This document shows, piece by piece, positions 53,626 through 61,997 of a stretch of 64,000 nt of DNA. The stretch's first letter is position 1; the number at the start of each line of letters is the position of its first letter. This DNA comes from Fontibacillus phaseoli. Lineage in GTDB: Bacteria > Bacillota > Bacilli > Paenibacillales > Paenibacillaceae. The DNA is taken from positions 489,849-553,848 of the forward strand of contig NZ_QPJW01000003.1 in NCBI RefSeq assembly GCF_003337355.1, read 5' to 3'. The notes beneath the pieces were generated by a model. That model did no database searches, was not told the DNA's origin, and was given only the letters and a program-made list of their open reading frames with translations. A program made the position numbers and the translations under genes.

Positions 53626-54195
53626 TCACAATGTATTACGCCGCAATTCATAAAAATACTGAACAATCGGATGCTTTAACTTTATCTTCTCGGACATGTT
53701 TATGATCCGCTTTTTACCCACTCTTTTGTCCACCAAGGCCAGAACATTCAGTAGAATATCGTTGCTTTCCAGGCTTTCCTCTATAGGAGTTGTTAAAAAC
53801 TTATTAGCTACCACGGTAAAATTGGATTTACTTAATGAAACTTGTGCTGATAAAAGCTCTTTTGCATGTTCCGTACTTTTTCTGCTTCTGGCCATTACTA
53901 TTAAACGATCCTCCGGCACTGTCCCCTTGGTGCCTTTTCTGACCGCTTCAATTTCGTCACTGCTGATAGGAACTTGGATATCCGGATCATTCTTAATTTC
54001 CAGTTCTGTTTGATACCATCGGATGGAGTTCGTTTTATCGCTCATATGGAGTACGTTCTTTTTATCCACCAAAATATAACAAATCCCCGATTTATCAGGC
54101 AAATAACGGTACCCTGGTGCGCGGTATTCTACCCTTCCATTTAACGCAGGACTGAGAAAGCTCTCCAGTTGTTGCTTCAATTTACTCCAGGACAT
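53626..54195 (-). CDS. Conserved hypothetical protein (SF0329-like)
   Basis: 189 residues from ATG 54195 (GAGGTGG 5 nt upstream). MSWSKLKQQLESFLSPALNG followed by RVEYRAPGYRYLPDKSGICY is the conserved N-terminus of a widespread Bacillales protein annotated as SF0329 family. No enzymatic motif is known. Lies 18 nt downstream of the dus gene on the same strand and may share its transcript. Confidence 0.68.
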   Translation of the reverse strand: MSWSKLKQQLESFLSPALNGRVEYRAPGYRYLPDKSGICYILVDKKNVLHMSDKTNSIRWYQTELEIKNDPDIQVPISSDEIEAVRKGTKGTVPEDRLIVMARSRKSTEHAKELLSAQVSLSKSNFTVVANKFLTTPIEESLESNDILLNVLALVDKRVGKKRIINMSEKIKLKHPIVQYFYELRRNTL

Positions 54196-54213
54196 GGTAT
54201 CCACCTCGGTTGC

Positions 54214-55206
54214 TTATTCCCCGTGTTCCTCCGCCTCATCCTGCGCCTTGCTTGCAAACTCATTAAGCAACGCACGCACTTCATTTGTTGATTTAGTGTT
54301 CATTAAGTTATTTCTTAATTCGCTCGCCCCCCGAAATCCGCCGACATAAATTTTGAAGAAGCGTTGCAGAGGGCTGAACGAACGCGGCGGCCCCAGTGCT
54401 GAATAGTGGTCATGGAGATCCAGATGCAACCGCAGCAAATCAAGCAACTCCTCGCTACTGTGCTCCTTCGGCTCCTTCTCAAAGGCAAACGGATTATGAA
54501 AAATACCGCGCCCGATCATAATCCCATCCACACCGTATTGCTCAGCGAGCTTGAGGCCGGTCTGGCGGTCAGGGATATCTCCGTTGATGGTCAAAAGGGT
54601 ATCTGTCGCCACTTCATCCCGAAGCTTCTTAATCTCCGGAATCAGTTCCCAGTGAGCATCCACTTTGCTCATTTCCTCTCTTGTGCGCAGATGGATGGAC
54701 AGATTAACGATGTCTTGCTTCAAAATATGGGTTAACCAGCCGCGCCATTCTTCTACGTCACTAAAACCGAGCCTTGTTTTTACACTAACAGGCAGTCCCC
54801 CGGCTTTGGCAGCCTGGATGATCTCCGCTGCGATGTCAGGACGACAGATCAGGCCGCTCCCCTTCCCGTTCTCCGCTACATTCGCAACAGGACACCCCAT
54901 ATTAATATCGATGCCTTTGAAGCCTTCTTTCGCCATACCGATGCTCATTTGACGGAAGTATTCCGGCTTATCTCCCCAGATATGCGCTACCATGGGCTGT
55001 TCATCTTCTGTAAAAGTCAACCGCCCGCGCACACTATGGTTGCCCTCCGGGTGGCAATAACTCTCCGTATTAGCAAACTCCGTAAAAAACACATCCGGTC
55101 TGGCCGCTTCACTTACGACATGGCGGAACACAACATCCGTCACATCTTCCATAGGAGCCAGTATAAAAAATGGCCGTGGTAAATCACGCCAAAAATTATT
55201 TGTCAT
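54214..55206 (-). CDS. dus: tRNA-dihydrouridine synthase
   Basis: 330 residues. FMN enzyme that reduces uridine to dihydrouridine in the tRNA D-arm or variable region. [18 protein letters not shown] (14-31) binds the flavin phosphate side. [21 protein letters not shown] contains the catalytic Cys, and [20 protein letters not shown] and [13 protein letters not shown] the FMN phosphate loops. The C-terminal helical domain binds tRNA. Which position is modified cannot be told. Confidence 0.92.
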   Translation of the reverse strand: MTNNFWRDLPRPFFILAPMEDVTDVVFRHVVSEAARPDVFFTEFANTESYCHPEGNHSVRGRLTFTEDEQPMVAHIWGDKPEYFRQMSIGMAKEGFKGIDINMGCPVANVAENGKGSGLICRPDIAAEIIQAAKAGGLPVSVKTRLGFSDVEEWRGWLTHILKQDIVNLSIHLRTREEMSKVDAHWELIPEIKKLRDEVATDTLLTINGDIPDRQTGLKLAEQYGVDGIMIGRGIFHNPFAFEKEPKEHSSEELLDLLRLHLDLHDHYSALGPPRSFSPLQRFFKIYVGGFRGASELRNNLMNTKSTNEVRALLNEFASKAQDEAEEHGE

Positions 55207-55409
55207 ATTATAAACCTCTCTATAAATGCTGGGAATGAATAATCCTTATCCCGAAGTGGTAAAATCAACCTGTCTATTATTGGTAGACATCTAAACGAGT
55301 ATATCATAACCCCAGGTGAAGTACACTTACCCAATAAATTCAACGGGATGCCCCTCTTTACTGTTCCCTTCAACTTCAGTAGCAATCGATTTGTACTTCT
55401 GATTCTGCA

Positions 55410-55451
55410 TAAGCACAAAACAAAAGACACACAGGAGTTTCCTGGTGTCTT
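55410..55451 (-). terminator. Intrinsic terminator of the membrane hydrolase gene
   Basis: Stem AAGACACACAGGA with TCCTGGTGTCTT (55424-55436 with 55440-55451), followed by TTTTGTTTTG on the minus strand. Confidence 0.75.
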
Positions 55452-55515
55452 CTGTACATATAGGCTGTTATTCGTTAAATTCTAACATCCATATTACCCT
55501 CCATAATGGAAGAAA

Positions 55516-56505
55516 TCATTGGATTCCCTGCATAAACCCCCTGAATTTTTCGGCGATTTCCTTCGAATTGGAACGATATAGATAATGCCCCGCGTCCAAT
55601 AAGACCATTTCTCCATGTAAAGACTCCTCTATTTGCTTCTCATGTTCAGGGATCCAATGGTCCGTCACAGGGTGATTCGCTTGGACAAAGAAAAGGACCG
55701 GCAAATGGGGTGGAAAGGTTAGCCGTTTAGCAGCTTTAAAGTTGGAATACATACTCTCTGCCTCATTTAATTGAGTTGTATTATACATATTTTTACGTAT
55801 CAGAATGTCCAATTGTTCTTTAGTTTGTTCATCATAGGGCAGCCCGGTATAAGGGTCTGCACTCAGTTTCAATTGTAATCGGGCGAAGCCCAGGTTGCGG
55901 AACCATTTAATCGGTTCTGTTACTGACGAATCAATCTTCTGTTCACTCAGCGATGGAACACTGCTATCCAGCCCGATAAACGCCCTCACTTCGTTTGGAT
56001 ATTGGTTCACATAACTCAGACTATAGAGCCCCGAAATGGAATGACCCATGAGGATATAACGATTAATACCGAGGTTCTGCAACGCTTCATGAATTTCACT
56101 TACGATATTTGCCGTACTGCGCTCCTTCCCGGTCTGATCACTCAATCCGTAACCAAAAGGCTCAATCACGACGACTTTATAATTCGGGGATAACTCTGCT
56201 ATGAGCGGCTTAAAGTCAAGGGCGGGTGCCGCTGTTCCAAAACCGGGTAGTATCACGACGGTTTCTTCTCCTTGACCTTGAATGGAAACATTCATTTGTT
56301 TCCCATCTACAGATACTAGCTGACCGTATTGCTCCATTCTTTTTTGTTCCGAATGACTGCTGATTTTATTAACCGTATACACGATGGCAACAAAAAGCAG
56401 GATCGCTATAACTACTGCGACGATTATTTTAAGCAAAATGCGTAGTACTCTCTTTGTTTTTGTAATGCTCCGTATTTCCTTTCCTGCTGCTTGTGTCAAA
56501 CTCAT
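55516..56505 (-). CDS. Membrane-anchored alpha/beta hydrolase
   Basis: 329 residues. One N-terminal membrane helix (about 22-46) places the enzyme domain outside. ETVVILPGFGTAAPAL holds the oxyanion loop, MGHSISGLYSL the nucleophile Ser (G-x-S-x-S form), and LLDAGHYLYRSN the catalytic His. Substrate unknown. Downstream of the two-component genes (123 nt), same strand, and possibly under their control. Confidence 0.85.
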   Translation of the reverse strand: MSLTQAAGKEIRSITKTKRVLRILLKIIVAVVIAILLFVAIVYTVNKISSHSEQKRMEQYGQLVSVDGKQMNVSIQGQGEETVVILPGFGTAAPALDFKPLIAELSPNYKVVVIEPFGYGLSDQTGKERSTANIVSEIHEALQNLGINRYILMGHSISGLYSLSYVNQYPNEVRAFIGLDSSVPSLSEQKIDSSVTEPIKWFRNLGFARLQLKLSADPYTGLPYDEQTKEQLDILIRKNMYNTTQLNEAESMYSNFKAAKRLTFPPHLPVLFFVQANHPVTDHWIPEHEKQIEESLHGEMVLLDAGHYLYRSNSKEIAEKFRGFMQGIQ

Positions 56506-56627
56506 CCACTCCTGTCGTTATCTGTTTCATAGCGTAGCAGACCGCTAATGCAAGTCTAACCAATCCAGATGTCCTTTCCATGACGACAATATGAACTGAA
56601 TATGAACTAAGCAAACATTCCAGGAAC

Positions 56628-57998
56628 CTAACTATCGGTGGGTATAGTTTTTGGCAAGGTGATAATAAAGGTCGTTCCTCGGCCAAGCTCACTTTCCACG
56701 TGGATATCTCCACGATGAAGCGATACGATCTGTTTAACGATGGCAAGCCCCATGCCGCTGCCGCTATACTGGCGACTATGGGAACGATCGGCTTTAAAAA
56801 ACCGTTCGAAGATACGTTTCTGATCCTCAAGGGAAATACCAATTCCTGAATCGGATATTCGGACTGTCACATTTTTGGTATCTTGTTTCATGCTAATGGT
56901 AATAACGCCGCCATTCTGTGAAAATTTGATACTATTGCCAATTAAGTTTGTCCATACTTGATTCAATAGATCATAATCAGCCATGAACTGCACGGCCTTC
57001 AAATGGAGTTCGAAGGAGATGCTGCGCGCAGACCATTGCGGCTGGAGTGCCACGATGACCCGCCGGATTTGTTCATCAAGGCCGAAAATGGCGGGCCGAA
57101 GCTGCTGTGACTGCGATTCAAGTAAACTCAGTTTGAGCAAGCTGTCGCTCATCTTGGACATCCGATCTGCTTCAGCGATGATAATGTCTAGATAACGGCT
57201 TCGCTCTTGATCCGAGAGGCCATTTTGCTTAAGCACAAGAGCATAGCCCGATATGGAGGTGAGCGGGGACTGAACCTCGTGCGACACGTTCGTTACGAAT
57301 TCCCTGCGCATCTGCTCAAGCTGCTGTAGATCGTGCATCATTTCTTCGAAACTGCGAGCCAAAGTACCCAGTTCACCCGTCTGCTTGATATTCAGCTTGA
57401 TGTTGAATTCTCCAGCTGCTATACGCTTGGTCGCTACGGTCAGCTTTTTGATCGGACTTACCAAGAATACAGAGGCAACCAGAATCAACATGCTTCCTGC
57501 AACCAACGAACAGGCTGCAAAAATCAATGCCCACTTGATGACAAAAGAGGCGGAAGGGGGAGTAATCATCTCTAAGAACATCGCCTTCGTTCCCACTTCC
57601 GTTTGCAACGGCAGCCCTAGGAGGATCGCAGCAATCCCATTCGGATTGTCTTGAACAACGCTTCCATTTAATACTTTCTTTAATTGCTCCGTCGTCACAG
57701 AGGCAGGCTTGTGCCCGTTTAGATTCCCATAGGACTTGAACTGCCCCGGTGCTTCGTAGATTCGAATATAATAGGCGTCGAGTTGCTTCATTCTACTTAA
57801 GAATAAGTCCGCTTCGCGTAACGGAAGAACATTGTAAATCTCTACGACGTCTTGGCCGAAATTACGCAGATTGATTTGAGCGTTATCATTCAATTTTTCT
57901 TCGAAGATCCAAGTCGTCACAAAGTAAGAAATGACTGTACCTGCGATGACCGAGACAAGAAAGGTCAGGACAACACGTATATACAGAGATTTGATCAT
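56628..57998 (-). CDS. HAMP-type sensor histidine kinase
   Basis: 456 residues. Two membrane helices (about 9-30 and 158-181) frame a ~125-residue extracellular sensor, then HAMP, HisKA with FVTNVSHEVQSPLTSISGYA (phospho-His about 244), and the ATPase with NLIGNSIKFSQNGG, ISDSGIGISLEDQKRIF and GSGMGLAIVKQIV. Its ATG overlaps the stop of the response regulator by 4 nt. Orthodox two-component pair; signal unknown. Confidence 0.93.
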   Translation of the reverse strand: MIKSLYIRVVLTFLVSVIAGTVISYFVTTWIFEEKLNDNAQINLRNFGQDVVEIYNVLPLREADLFLSRMKQLDAYYIRIYEAPGQFKSYGNLNGHKPASVTTEQLKKVLNGSVVQDNPNGIAAILLGLPLQTEVGTKAMFLEMITPPSASFVIKWALIFAACSLVAGSMLILVASVFLVSPIKKLTVATKRIAAGEFNIKLNIKQTGELGTLARSFEEMMHDLQQLEQMRREFVTNVSHEVQSPLTSISGYALVLKQNGLSDQERSRYLDIIIAEADRMSKMSDSLLKLSLLESQSQQLRPAIFGLDEQIRRVIVALQPQWSARSISFELHLKAVQFMADYDLLNQVWTNLIGNSIKFSQNGGVITISMKQDTKNVTVRISDSGIGISLEDQKRIFERFFKADRSHSRQYSGSGMGLAIVKQIVSLHRGDIHVESELGRGTTFIITLPKTIPTDS

Positions 57999-58669
57999 TC
58001 ATATACCTCAAGACGGTAGCCAAGCCCACGCACCGTTTCGATCCGAAAATCAGGTGTCGTCGCGAACCGTTCGCGCAGGCGTTTAATATGAACGTCTACA
58101 GTTCGATCATCTCCCGTGTAATCGATCCCCCAAATCTGATCGATCAACTGCTCGCGCGTATACACTTGCCCGGGGGTTCCGGCGAGCTTATACAGCAGTT
58201 CAAACTCCTTGAGCGGCAATGTGAGCGACTCTGTACCTATCATCACTTTATAAGTCTGCCGATCAAGTATGATGTTGCGCAATTGGATTGTCTGTGCGGA
58301 GCCAATCCGATATCGTTTCAATAGTGCTTTGACGCGAACCGTCAATTCTAACGGATCGAATGGTTTCGTCAAATAATCGTCCGTCCCAAGTTCAAATCCC
58401 ATCACTTTCTCCCATGTTTCACCTCTCGCAGTCAGCATCAGTATCGGAAGATCAGGCTTGGCTTTTCGGAGCTCCTTGCATAACGTCCATCCATCCATTA
58501 CCGGCATCATAATATCGAGCACGACAAGATCAATATGCGCCCCGGCAAAAACGGTCAGTGCTTCCTTGCCGTCCGTGGCTTCGACTGTATGGAATCCGTC
58601 GTTGCGCAGAAATAAACAAACAAGTTCGCGAATGTTGGCATCATCATCAGCAACTAGTATAGTAGGCAT
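57995..58669 (-). CDS. OmpR-family response regulator
   Basis: 224 residues from ATG 58669 (AGAGGGAG upstream; a six-codon longer start exists). Receiver domain with Asp 52 in LVVLDIMMPVMDGW and Lys in YLTKPFDPLEL. The winged-helix DNA-binding domain has YTREQLIDQIWGIDYTGDDRTVDVHIKRLRERF near the C-terminus, YDLAG-type turn. Works with the kinase encoded directly downstream. Confidence 0.94.
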   Translation of the reverse strand: MPTILVADDDANIRELVCLFLRNDGFHTVEATDGKEALTVFAGAHIDLVVLDIMMPVMDGWTLCKELRKAKPDLPILMLTARGETWEKVMGFELGTDDYLTKPFDPLELTVRVKALLKRYRIGSAQTIQLRNIILDRQTYKVMIGTESLTLPLKEFELLYKLAGTPGQVYTREQLIDQIWGIDYTGDDRTVDVHIKRLRERFATTPDFRIETVRGLGYRLEVYE

Positions 58670-58775
58670 CTTCTCCCTCTTTTCCATCCCAAATTAAAGT
58701 CACCAAAGGGCTAATTAAAACTATATTACCACCGAGATAGAAGGCGTACAATTTTACAGCGGCTCTAGGGTAAAA

Positions 58776-58801
58776 GCAAAAGGCACCCGATCAGGTGCCT
58801 T
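58776..58801 (-). terminator. Intrinsic terminator upstream of the two-component operon
   Basis: Stem AAGGCACC/GGTGCCTT (58780-58787 with 58794-58801) then TTTTGCTTTT on the minus strand. It would end transcription arriving from the mini-HTH cluster. Confidence 0.7.
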
Positions 58802-59205
58802 GGATGTTCATCATATTGCGATAGTTTGAACTCTTAAATGTTTTGTAGATAATCGGCCATTTTAGCCAAGGATTTTGAGGAAGAGTTGACTTTCTCAATC
58901 GACGCCAAAGGCCTGATACACGGTTCCCCCAAATAACTCTTTCAATCACTCAAAATCCTTATATACTAAGGAACATACGGCTTCAACATGCTACAAAAGA
59001 GTAGAATCTGAGGTTGAGTTACCAACTCAAATTCATAACTAACCATTTAACGGGGCTACATCGGCTGGTGAAAGCCGAGCCAGTATTTTTACGTGTTCTC
59101 CTGTAACCACGGGTAAGCCAATATGAAGTTTCATGCCCATTATGAACAAATATTTTGAATGTATACCTGTTATGTACTCCTGCCGATTTCATGGCGGGCT
59201 AATTA
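58802..59205. other. Stretch without a recognised gene
   Basis: 404 bp. Shows a small hairpin TCGGCT/AGCCGA at 59053-59070 region followed by TTTTT (59093-59097). No coding frame or known RNA is supported. Confidence 0.45.
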
Positions 59206-59418
59206 TTAGCGGTATTGAACTTTTTTGAAGTCTTCAACCGTCTTACAGCTAAAGTATTCGAGCAAGGCATGCTCATGGATGCGGTACGAGTACGCCGACT
59301 ACATACCGTCATTAGAAGACCTGTAGCAAGGCAAACTGCCTATGTCGCAGAAACGCTTAATTTGCTGTGGACTAGATCCTAGATAACGAGCTACACGCTC
59401 ACAAGTCCAAACTTTCAT
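59206..59418 (-). pseudogene. Fourth mini-HTH gene, interrupted by an in-frame TAG
   Basis: Frame from ATG 59418: MKVWTCERVARYLGSSPQQI then KRFCDIGSLPCYRSSNDGM, stop TAG at codon 40. It then continues SAYSYRIHEHALLEYFSCKT to TAA at 59206. The first part is a MerR/excisionase-type HTH (V-A-x-Y-L-G-x-S-x-x-x-I-x-R-x-C-D-x-G-x-L-P), and the part after the stop looks like the expected remainder. Its ATG overlaps the stop of the preceding gene (ATGA), implying translational coupling. Either a nonsense-mutated gene, a 39-residue product, or a readthrough product. Confidence 0.65.
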
Positions 59419-59606
59419 TCTTTCCACCCCCGCGCTTGCGAACGTCTGTAGAAGTATTGAAGTTCTGACTCAGGGATACGAATTGTTGTACCTGTCAATT
59501 GCACGGCAAATAGCTTTCCCTCGTTAATCCACTTCCGCACGGTCTTTTCTTCAACATTGAACATCTCTGTAATCTCACTTACTGTGTAGTGTCTGTTATC
59601 AATCAT
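59415..59606 (-). CDS. Mini excisionase-like HTH protein
   Basis: 63 residues: YTVSEITEMFNVEEKTVRKW then INEGKLFAVQLTGTTIRIPESELQYF. Textbook HTH_17/excisionase fold: helix-turn-helix followed by a wing with T-x-I-R-I-P. AGGAG lies ~9 nt upstream, inside the end of the previous gene. Such proteins guide excision by tyrosine integrases or regulate element genes. No integrase is present here. Confidence 0.8.
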   Translation of the reverse strand: MIDNRHYTVSEITEMFNVEEKTVRKWINEGKLFAVQLTGTTIRIPESELQYFYRRSQARGWKE

Positions 59607-59610
59607 CGTG

Positions 59611-59754
59611 TCACGCTCCTAGAATATAGTTTCTTACGCTTCCTGCATTAACCTTGTAAATACCCTTTTCCATCTGTGCTTTCAGCTTGCCCGCCTGAAT
59701 GAGCCGATGCACGGCGGCTTCAAAAAGTGAAACTGTCTTACTGTTGATAATCAT
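59611..59754 (-). CDS. Mini HTH/wing protein
   Basis: 47 residues from ATG 59754 (CAGGGGG upstream): MIINSKTVSLFEAAVHRLIQ then AGKLKAQMEKGIYKVNAGSV. The pattern helix, R-L-I-Q-A-G-K-L, basic wing and S-V-R-N-Y-I end is that of a shortened excisionase-type DNA-binding domain. Sits 4 nt before the next small gene, in one operon. Confidence 0.6.
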   Translation of the reverse strand: MIINSKTVSLFEAAVHRLIQAGKLKAQMEKGIYKVNAGSVRNYILGA

Positions 59755-59803
59755 TGACTTTACCCCCTGACGTGTCTTCAAAAATAAACTTTCTAAGTTC
59801 CGC

Positions 59804-59923
59804 TTAAGAGATACGAATAGAACCACCGATTTTGACAGCATTGATAGTGCCATTACTAACCAATCGGTACACGGTGTTGTAAGAAAGACCCAATATCTCT
59901 TTGGCTTCTTTAATAGAAAACAT
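59804..59923 (-). CDS. Mini excisionase-like HTH protein
   Basis: 39 residues from ATG 59923: MFSIKEAKEILGLSYNTVYR then LVSNGTINAVKIGGSIRIS. Complete mini HTH_17 domain (E-A-x-x-x-L-G-L-S-x-x-T-V-Y-R-L-V-x-x-G-x-I-x-A-V-K-I-G-x-x-I-R-I). First of four consecutive minus-strand mini-HTH ORFs. Missed by length-limited gene calling. Confidence 0.65.
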   Translation of the reverse strand: MFSIKEAKEILGLSYNTVYRLVSNGTINAVKIGGSIRIS

Positions 59924-60404
59924 CTTTTCCAAACTCTTTCACCTGCCTTAGTTCATTTGATATCAATATAGGTTAAAGGTGGTAAAGGCTAACATCAGGT
60001 GTGTACAGATGATAAAGACGAACTATGTGCGAATAGCCATTCTTCACATAACACAGACAGAGGCAAGCTAAGACAATTGGAGGCTGTGATGAAGGTATCT
60101 AGGGAAATAAATCATTGTGGCGGGATGGATATTTTGAAGATTAGGGGTACTTTTTAAAGCATTTTATTTTGATAGGAAGACAGGTATATTAGTTATTGTC
60201 ATGTTAATAATTGAAGCACACGCTCCTTTTCTCGCCCCGCCGATATGGTTGGGGCTTTCTTTGTGCGTACAGAAGATATTCGTTAAAATTTCAGGCGGGT
60301 CTGACAAGCCATAACTTCGGCTCAGATGTTAATGCCTTTAGGCTAGTGACTGGGTAGGGTACAACAAAGGACGACTATGAATAGCCGCCCTTAATCGAAC
60401 TTAT
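59924..60404. other. AT-rich stretch upstream of the mini-HTH cluster
   Basis: About 480 bp with no supported gene. Probably holds the promoter of the mini-HTH operon. Possible ancestral downstream flank of rlmD before insertion of the 1.5-kb unit. Confidence 0.45.
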
Positions 60405-60434
60405 AGTAAAAAAAGAAGCGGGAATTTACCCGCT
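60405..60434 (-). terminator. Intrinsic terminator of the AbiTii-type gene
   Basis: AGCGGG/CCCGCT (60417-60422 with 60429-60434), TTTTTTT next on the minus strand. The hairpin plus T-run resembles the rlmD terminator at 61908, in line with duplication of the rlmD 3' end. Confidence 0.8.
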
Positions 60435-60448
60435 CCGTTGCTGTATAC

Positions 60449-60495
60449 GCCAATACATCTCAACTATTAGTCTTTCCTGACTAACAGTGAGCAAC
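60449..60495. repeat. Direct repeat, left copy (att-like) of the rlmD 3' end
   Basis: 47 bp matching 61951-61997 at 45 positions, including a 23-bp exact core (60459-60481, CTCAACTATTAGTCTTTCCT and three more). Read on the minus strand it still encodes the last residues of RlmD, CSLLVRKD, and a stop codon. Distance between copies 1502 bp. Interpreted as one boundary of a site-specific insertion. Confidence 0.85.
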
Positions 60496-60555
60496 TATCC
60501 TCTTGCATAGACTTTACCAAGGATTGAAATTATTTTAAAAGTTTAGATTGGATTA

Positions 60556-61740
60556 TCAATCAAAGCTAACAGCATCTTGAAATTTGCTTATTGTTTTTGC
60601 ACCCACACCTTTAATAGTACTTATATCATCCAAACTTAAACGTCCCTTAGCTACACGCATTTTCACAATTTCTTTTGCCATACTTCTATTAATATCTAGA
60701 ACAGCCTCAAGTTCATCAAGTGATGCTGTATGAATATTCATTTTCTCCGATATACCTTTTTGGGGTTCATCATGATATTCAAGAATACTAGCGCAAATTA
60801 AATAAATGTGGAAAACAGCCTTAGTAGCTTCAACTCTAGTTAGCTCAGCATGGACACCCTTGTTGGTCAACTTATGCAATCTTTGTAGATAACTACCTAC
60901 AAAATCGACATGAGTCTTAGCTAAATCTCTATTACTTTCACTTAAAATGGATTTGTCCATAAAAGCCCATATTCTATTTATGTATTGATTTTTCCCTAAA
61001 GAGCGCCCATTATATAGTTCATCTGTAGCAGGATATAATTCATCAGCTAAACCTTCTATGAGCCTTCTACAAGAAGTTAGGGCATGTGACCACTCCTCTG
61101 AATTACCAGTAGACACTGATTTAAACGCCTGCATTAATTTCTCTGCGAGTTCAGGGTTAATATCAAGTAATTTATCATCAATAGCAGTTTTCAAAATATC
61201 AAAGGCTGATTGTGGGGCGTCTGAAAAAGCGAGCGTATTGTACAATAAGGATGCTTTTTCATGTGCTGTCTTTCTAACATAATTCAAGTGATTATTTAAA
61301 TTGTTTTTATAGTACGTGCCGTCATTACCTTTCTTTGTTCTTACAAGATCGTTATATCTCTCTTCTATGAATCCAATATTTTTGTATCCTCCGCCTGATT
61401 TATTTGCTTTTACATTTAGTTCTTCAAGTGAACAATGTTCATCTAGGTCTACTCCCGATTTTTTTAATTCTTCTGTAACTTCTTCTAACTTCTTTAAATT
61501 AGTCTTAGTACTGCTCTTATTCGTAGCAACTAACATATCAATATAGTTCTCAAGAGGTTGTATATACTTAGTATTTCCCAGTTGAATTTCGCACCAAGTA
61601 GTACAACTCTCATCGCTAATCATTTTCGATACTCTCAATAACTTTTGAATACCGACAAGAACACTACCCTTGGAACTTTCTAATTCTTTTATAGATTCTT
61701 TTAGCACGATAATAGCTTCTTGAGTAGTTTTTGAATGCAT
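60556..61740 (-). CDS. AbiTii-domain protein with C-terminal helix-hairpin-helix: candidate phage defence
   Basis: 394 residues. Residues ~5-60 (AIIVLKESIKELESSKGSVL, LLRVSKMISDESCTTWCEIQ) fit the AbiTii N-terminal domain known from abortive-infection-type proteins. Residues ~215-330 (CRRLIEGLADELYPATDELY, RLHKLTNKGVHAELTRVEAT) match the helical domain usually following it, with the conserved N-K-G-V-H-A motif that recalls HEPN-like folds. The end (~337-392, MNIHTASLDELEAVLDINRS then IKGVGAKTISKF) is a ComEA-like (HhH)2 DNA-binding domain. AT-rich and alone in a unit bracketed by direct repeats. A defence function is inferred from family and context, not shown. Confidence 0.72.
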   Translation of the reverse strand: MHSKTTQEAIIVLKESIKELESSKGSVLVGIQKLLRVSKMISDESCTTWCEIQLGNTKYIQPLENYIDMLVATNKSSTKTNLKKLEEVTEELKKSGVDLDEHCSLEELNVKANKSGGGYKNIGFIEERYNDLVRTKKGNDGTYYKNNLNNHLNYVRKTAHEKASLLYNTLAFSDAPQSAFDILKTAIDDKLLDINPELAEKLMQAFKSVSTGNSEEWSHALTSCRRLIEGLADELYPATDELYNGRSLGKNQYINRIWAFMDKSILSESNRDLAKTHVDFVGSYLQRLHKLTNKGVHAELTRVEATKAVFHIYLICASILEYHDEPQKGISEKMNIHTASLDELEAVLDINRSMAKEIVKMRVAKGRLSLDDISTIKGVGAKTISKFQDAVSFD

Positions 61741-61907
61741 TCAGTCATCCCTCTCCCCCAAAATAATAACTCAACATAGCTGATTTCTAAAAACTCTCAC
61801 TATAATTGAGCTTCTATTAACAAGTATCCAAATTTATTTATTCGACATAATCCTACCATATATTCCAAAGCAATGTACGGAATTTATTCTTGCACCGTAT
61901 TTAAGTA

Positions 61908-61938
61908 AAAAAAGAGTAGGGAGATTTCTCCCCACCCT
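61908..61938 (-). terminator. Intrinsic terminator of rlmD
   Basis: Stem around GTGGGGAG/CTCCCTAC (61918-61936) with T-run on the minus strand. Confidence 0.75.
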
Positions 61939-61950
61939 TTAATTCTATCC

Positions 61951-61997
61951 GCCAATACACCTCAACTATTAGTCTTTCCTGACCAACAGTGAGCAAC
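61951..61997. repeat. Direct repeat, right copy, inside the rlmD 3' end
   Basis: Covers the final codons and stop of the intact rlmD gene and 18 bp beyond. Two differences from the left copy at 60449-60495. Confidence 0.85.

Noticed and set aside
59040..59100. Hairpin followed by T-run, considered as a riboswitch or T-box
   Set aside because: It lacks the conserved loops of cyclic di-GMP, T-box, SAM or cobalamin leaders, and no gene starts just downstream on that strand.
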